From positions 141,962,036 through 142,026,035 of the forward strand of contig CM043699.1 of assembly GCA_023935145.1 (NCBI GenBank): a DNA stretch of 64,000 bases, given 5' to 3'. Below the pieces are notes generated by a model. The model saw only the letters and a program-made list of their open reading frames with translations. It made no database searches and was not told the origin of the DNA. The stretch's first letter is position 1; each line of letters starts with the position of its first letter. This stretch comes from Bretschneidera sinensis. Taxonomy: Eukaryota; Streptophyta; Magnoliopsida; Brassicales; Akaniaceae. A program made the position numbers and the translations under genes. This document shows, piece after piece, positions 62,101 to 64,000 of the stretch.

Positions 62101-62121
62101 AGCTAACCTGAATATATTCAT
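56175..62121 (-). CDS. ERD2: ER lumen protein-retaining receptor (K/HDEL receptor), 215 aa, six exons
   Basis: Minus-strand exons: 62121-62031, 59449-59184, 58611-58496, 56610-56537, 56354-56291 and 56211-56175 (stop 56177-56175). They join to 215 aa, the usual family length. The protein is a seven-helix membrane receptor of the cis-Golgi that binds H/KDEL tails of escaped ER proteins and returns them by COPI vesicles. Family residues are in place: Arg5, the AARYLD block with Arg47 and Asp50, TFSLYLEAVAILPQL, AYRAFYILNWIYRYF and LLYADFFYYYF. The end is KLQLPA. One deviation: residue 205, Trp in the plant consensus SWKNN, is Leu here (TTG). The start ATG follows a GA-rich leader. Exon borders 3-6 are spread over 2.4 kb. 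Confidence 0.95.
57171..57183 (-). mobile_element. Tail-only LINE insertion with a perfect 17 bp target duplication
   Basis: TTTTTTTATGAGT lies between identical copies of CATTTCCTTCTTGGATT (57154-57170 and 57184-57200), in intron 3 of ERD2. Confidence 0.8.
58829..58851. repeat. GA microsatellite in intron 2 of ERD2
   Basis: Uninterrupted GA repeat of about 23 bases followed by a shorter GA-rich stretch. Confidence 0.9.
59484..59498 (-). mobile_element. Tail-only LINE insertion
   Basis: TTTTTTTATGAGTAA lies between 13-mers AAAATTCATAAAC (59471-59483) and AAAATTCATAGAC (59499-59511), one mismatch. Lies in intron 1 of ERD2. Confidence 0.7.
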
Positions 62122-62165
62122 TTTTTTCTCTCTCTCCCTCTCAGCCTTTTCTCTTTCTCTCTCGC
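62122..62165 (-). promoter_or_regulatory. GA-rich 5' leader of ERD2
   Basis: Read on the minus strand the bases just before the ATG are nearly pure purine (GAGAGAAAGAGAAAAGG, AGAGGGAGAGAGAGAAAAAA). Such tracts are common in plant 5' UTRs and can be bound by GAGA-binding (BPC) factors. Its role here is inferred. Confidence 0.45.
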
Positions 62166-64000
62166 TAATATATGATAAGATGCGAGTATGTATATGTATG
62201 TATTTAGTGTTTAGCGTATAGATCAACCGGAAATTATTTTCCCGGAAAGATCTAGCTGCAATTATCTCAGATCTCCAATTGATCCAACAAGAAAAGGGTT
62301 AACTTTTCTCGAGGCTATTGTTTTTTTCTTACCTTTCCTCTGTTTTTTTGCTTATCGGCATTTTAGGAGAAAAGTAGAGTACAAGAGAAAATAACGGTTG
62401 TTGATAAATTTGGGTAAAGCTCGGCTACTTATTGGGTACAGATCTTAGTGGCCCATGACAACAATGATGTTGGCTTGGCTGTTAATGCTCGCCGACCAAC
62501 ATGGCATAGAGTGAGATTTTACTGATCTAATTTTGTGTTAAATAAAAAATTTATTAGTAATTATAAAAATATTAAGTAGTAATTTTAATACTTAAATTTT
62601 TTAAACAGTTATTATTTAATTTTTACATAATTACAAATAAATTTTTTTAATTCTGTAATAATTCACATGAAATCGAATCCGTGATATCACCCCTCCATTG
62701 CATTATTTTCTTTTAGTCTATTTCTGGTTTTGTCTTCTCACATTTCTCTTTTTGTTTAGTTAAAAAAATGTATGATTTATTTATTTGTAAAGTTAAAAGC
62801 TTTTTCCAGGAACTAAATTATCTTTTCTAAGGGTGAGTATAGATCGAGTTACATAATAAATCACCCCAACCCAATTATATTTGGTTGGGAAAATCTTAAC
62901 CCAGTCCAACCAATAAACTCATCCACTCTCAATCCATTCAAATCGGTTTGGGTCATTGGTTTCGTATTTTTTTTACTTAAAAATTAACGCAAACGTATTA
63001 CGTAAGAAAACATTATCTATAATTATGTATCATTTATTAGATCCAAAATCAAATCCATACAAGAATTTATTAAATCTACATATCATCATTTATAAATTAA
63101 GTACCTTAAATCATTTCACACAAAATTCAAACAACCTTAATTTTATACAAACCATACAAAAATAAATAAAAAATACATTTTAAAGGTGTATGATCAATCA
63201 AATTCTTTCAAACTTCAGCACTATTATAGACTTGGTCTTAAAATCTCTATAACCAAGTTCCATCATACCAAAAACATAAAATGAATGAATATAGGATAAG
63301 CAAATCAATTCAAAAGACTTTTGGAAAACATATTGAAAGTCCAAAAGAAATACTTTCGTTAGAATAAACGGTGTTCTTCAATTAAAAAGTATTAAAAAAA
63401 ACATGCTTCTCACATATTTAAATTTTAATTGGCCCTTATTTTTTATGGAAACTAACAATTTTTGTTGGAGGGTTTCTAAGAAGAAAAAGAAATGAAATGA
63501 AAAGATATATATAAAATATATATTGCAGTCCAAACTAACTTATCAAAATATGAATGTAGCTCATCAATCCTTAACGTATATATATATATATATATATGAT
63601 ATAAGGAAAACTATGTTTTTGTTCTTGAAGTTTATCAAATGTGCCAATTAACCATTGAGGTTTTAATTTGCTTCAACCAACCCTTTAGGTATTTGAATTA
63701 GCCCAATCAAGCCTTCTATTTAGTTCCCTTCATTTCAGATGTTAAAGCCAAACGTGTGGCTCACATGTGTGTTAAAAGCCTGGGTTATTTTCATCCATTC
63801 AAAACTGGTCTTCTTGTAATTTTGAATCCCTAATCGACATAGTCTTACACTCCTATGCAGCTGGGTCTTTTCTCTTCAAGTCGAATGAGCACAGTGCGGG
63901 TGGGTATTTTCTCTTCAAGTCGAACGAACACAATCTCGACTTCTATTCTTCTTCCTGCTTCAAATTTCGGCTGCGATTTATGTTCTTGCTTCAAATTCCA
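62166..64000. other. ERD2 promoter and intergenic DNA to the right edge
   Basis: The first few hundred bases should hold the ERD2 promoter. The rest is AT-rich with a TA microsatellite near 63577-63598. From about 63604 the sequence (TTGTTCTTGAAGTTTATC and following) resembles the end of a Mutator-like element, then a GC-richer part with two similar TTTTCTCTTCAAGTCGAA segments (about 63867 and 63907). The window ends before a partner end could be seen. Confidence 0.4.

Noticed and set aside
1..64000. CRISPR arrays, rRNA genes, phage or bacterial defence systems
   Set aside because: Spliced plant genes throughout. No spaced direct-repeat array, rRNA-like sequence or prokaryotic gene cluster was seen.

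Overview
This is a 64 kb piece of an AT-rich nuclear chromosome from a flowering plant, almost certainly a eudicot. All genes have GT-AG introns and encode recognisable plant proteins. Introns and intergenic DNA are full of decayed LINE copies, MITEs and microsatellites. I cannot name the species; long LINE-laden introns would suit a woody eudicot.

Layout, left to right. (1) The 3' part of an O-fucosyltransferase-like gene on + (793-1805, cut at the left edge). (2) A nine-exon TBC/Rab-GAP gene on - (19568 down to 3862), stretched by LINE-filled introns. (3) A two-exon DYW-class PPR editing-factor gene on - (26199-24065). (4) A twelve-exon gene on - (36583-27488) for a 413-residue protein with two C2H2 fingers, a UBA domain and a PUB-type domain. 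(5) A six-exon VPS38/UVRAG-like gene on + (41170-51279). (6) An F-box/LRR gene on + (54027-54981) followed by a truncated tandem copy (55471-55659). (7) A six-exon K/HDEL receptor (ERD2) gene on - (62121-56175). For each intact gene I placed splice sites by hand. Each gives an open frame of the length I expect for the family: 450, 678, 413, 355, 275 and 215 aa.

The genes do not form an operon or pathway. Several act in endomembrane traffic (Rab-GAP, VPS38, ERD2) or ubiquitin biology (UBA/PUB protein, F-box protein), but I regard this as ancestral gene order rather than a functional cluster. From memory, four of them match neighbours in Arabidopsis around At1g04830-At1g04910, and VPS38 (At2g32760) lies in the duplicated sister block.

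I saw no CRISPR array, rRNA, convincing tRNA gene, virus or prokaryote-like system. The unusual material is in the repeats. Two 90%-alike LINE copies in opposite orientation bracket exons 4-6 of the Rab-GAP gene. A series of 13-25 bp insertions consists only of a LINE tail between long target-site duplications. There is a near-complete hairpin MITE in a VPS38 intron, a SINE-like unit next to a Mutator-like element in another, and an F-box gene whose C-terminal tail is duplicated in frame beyond its stop codon.
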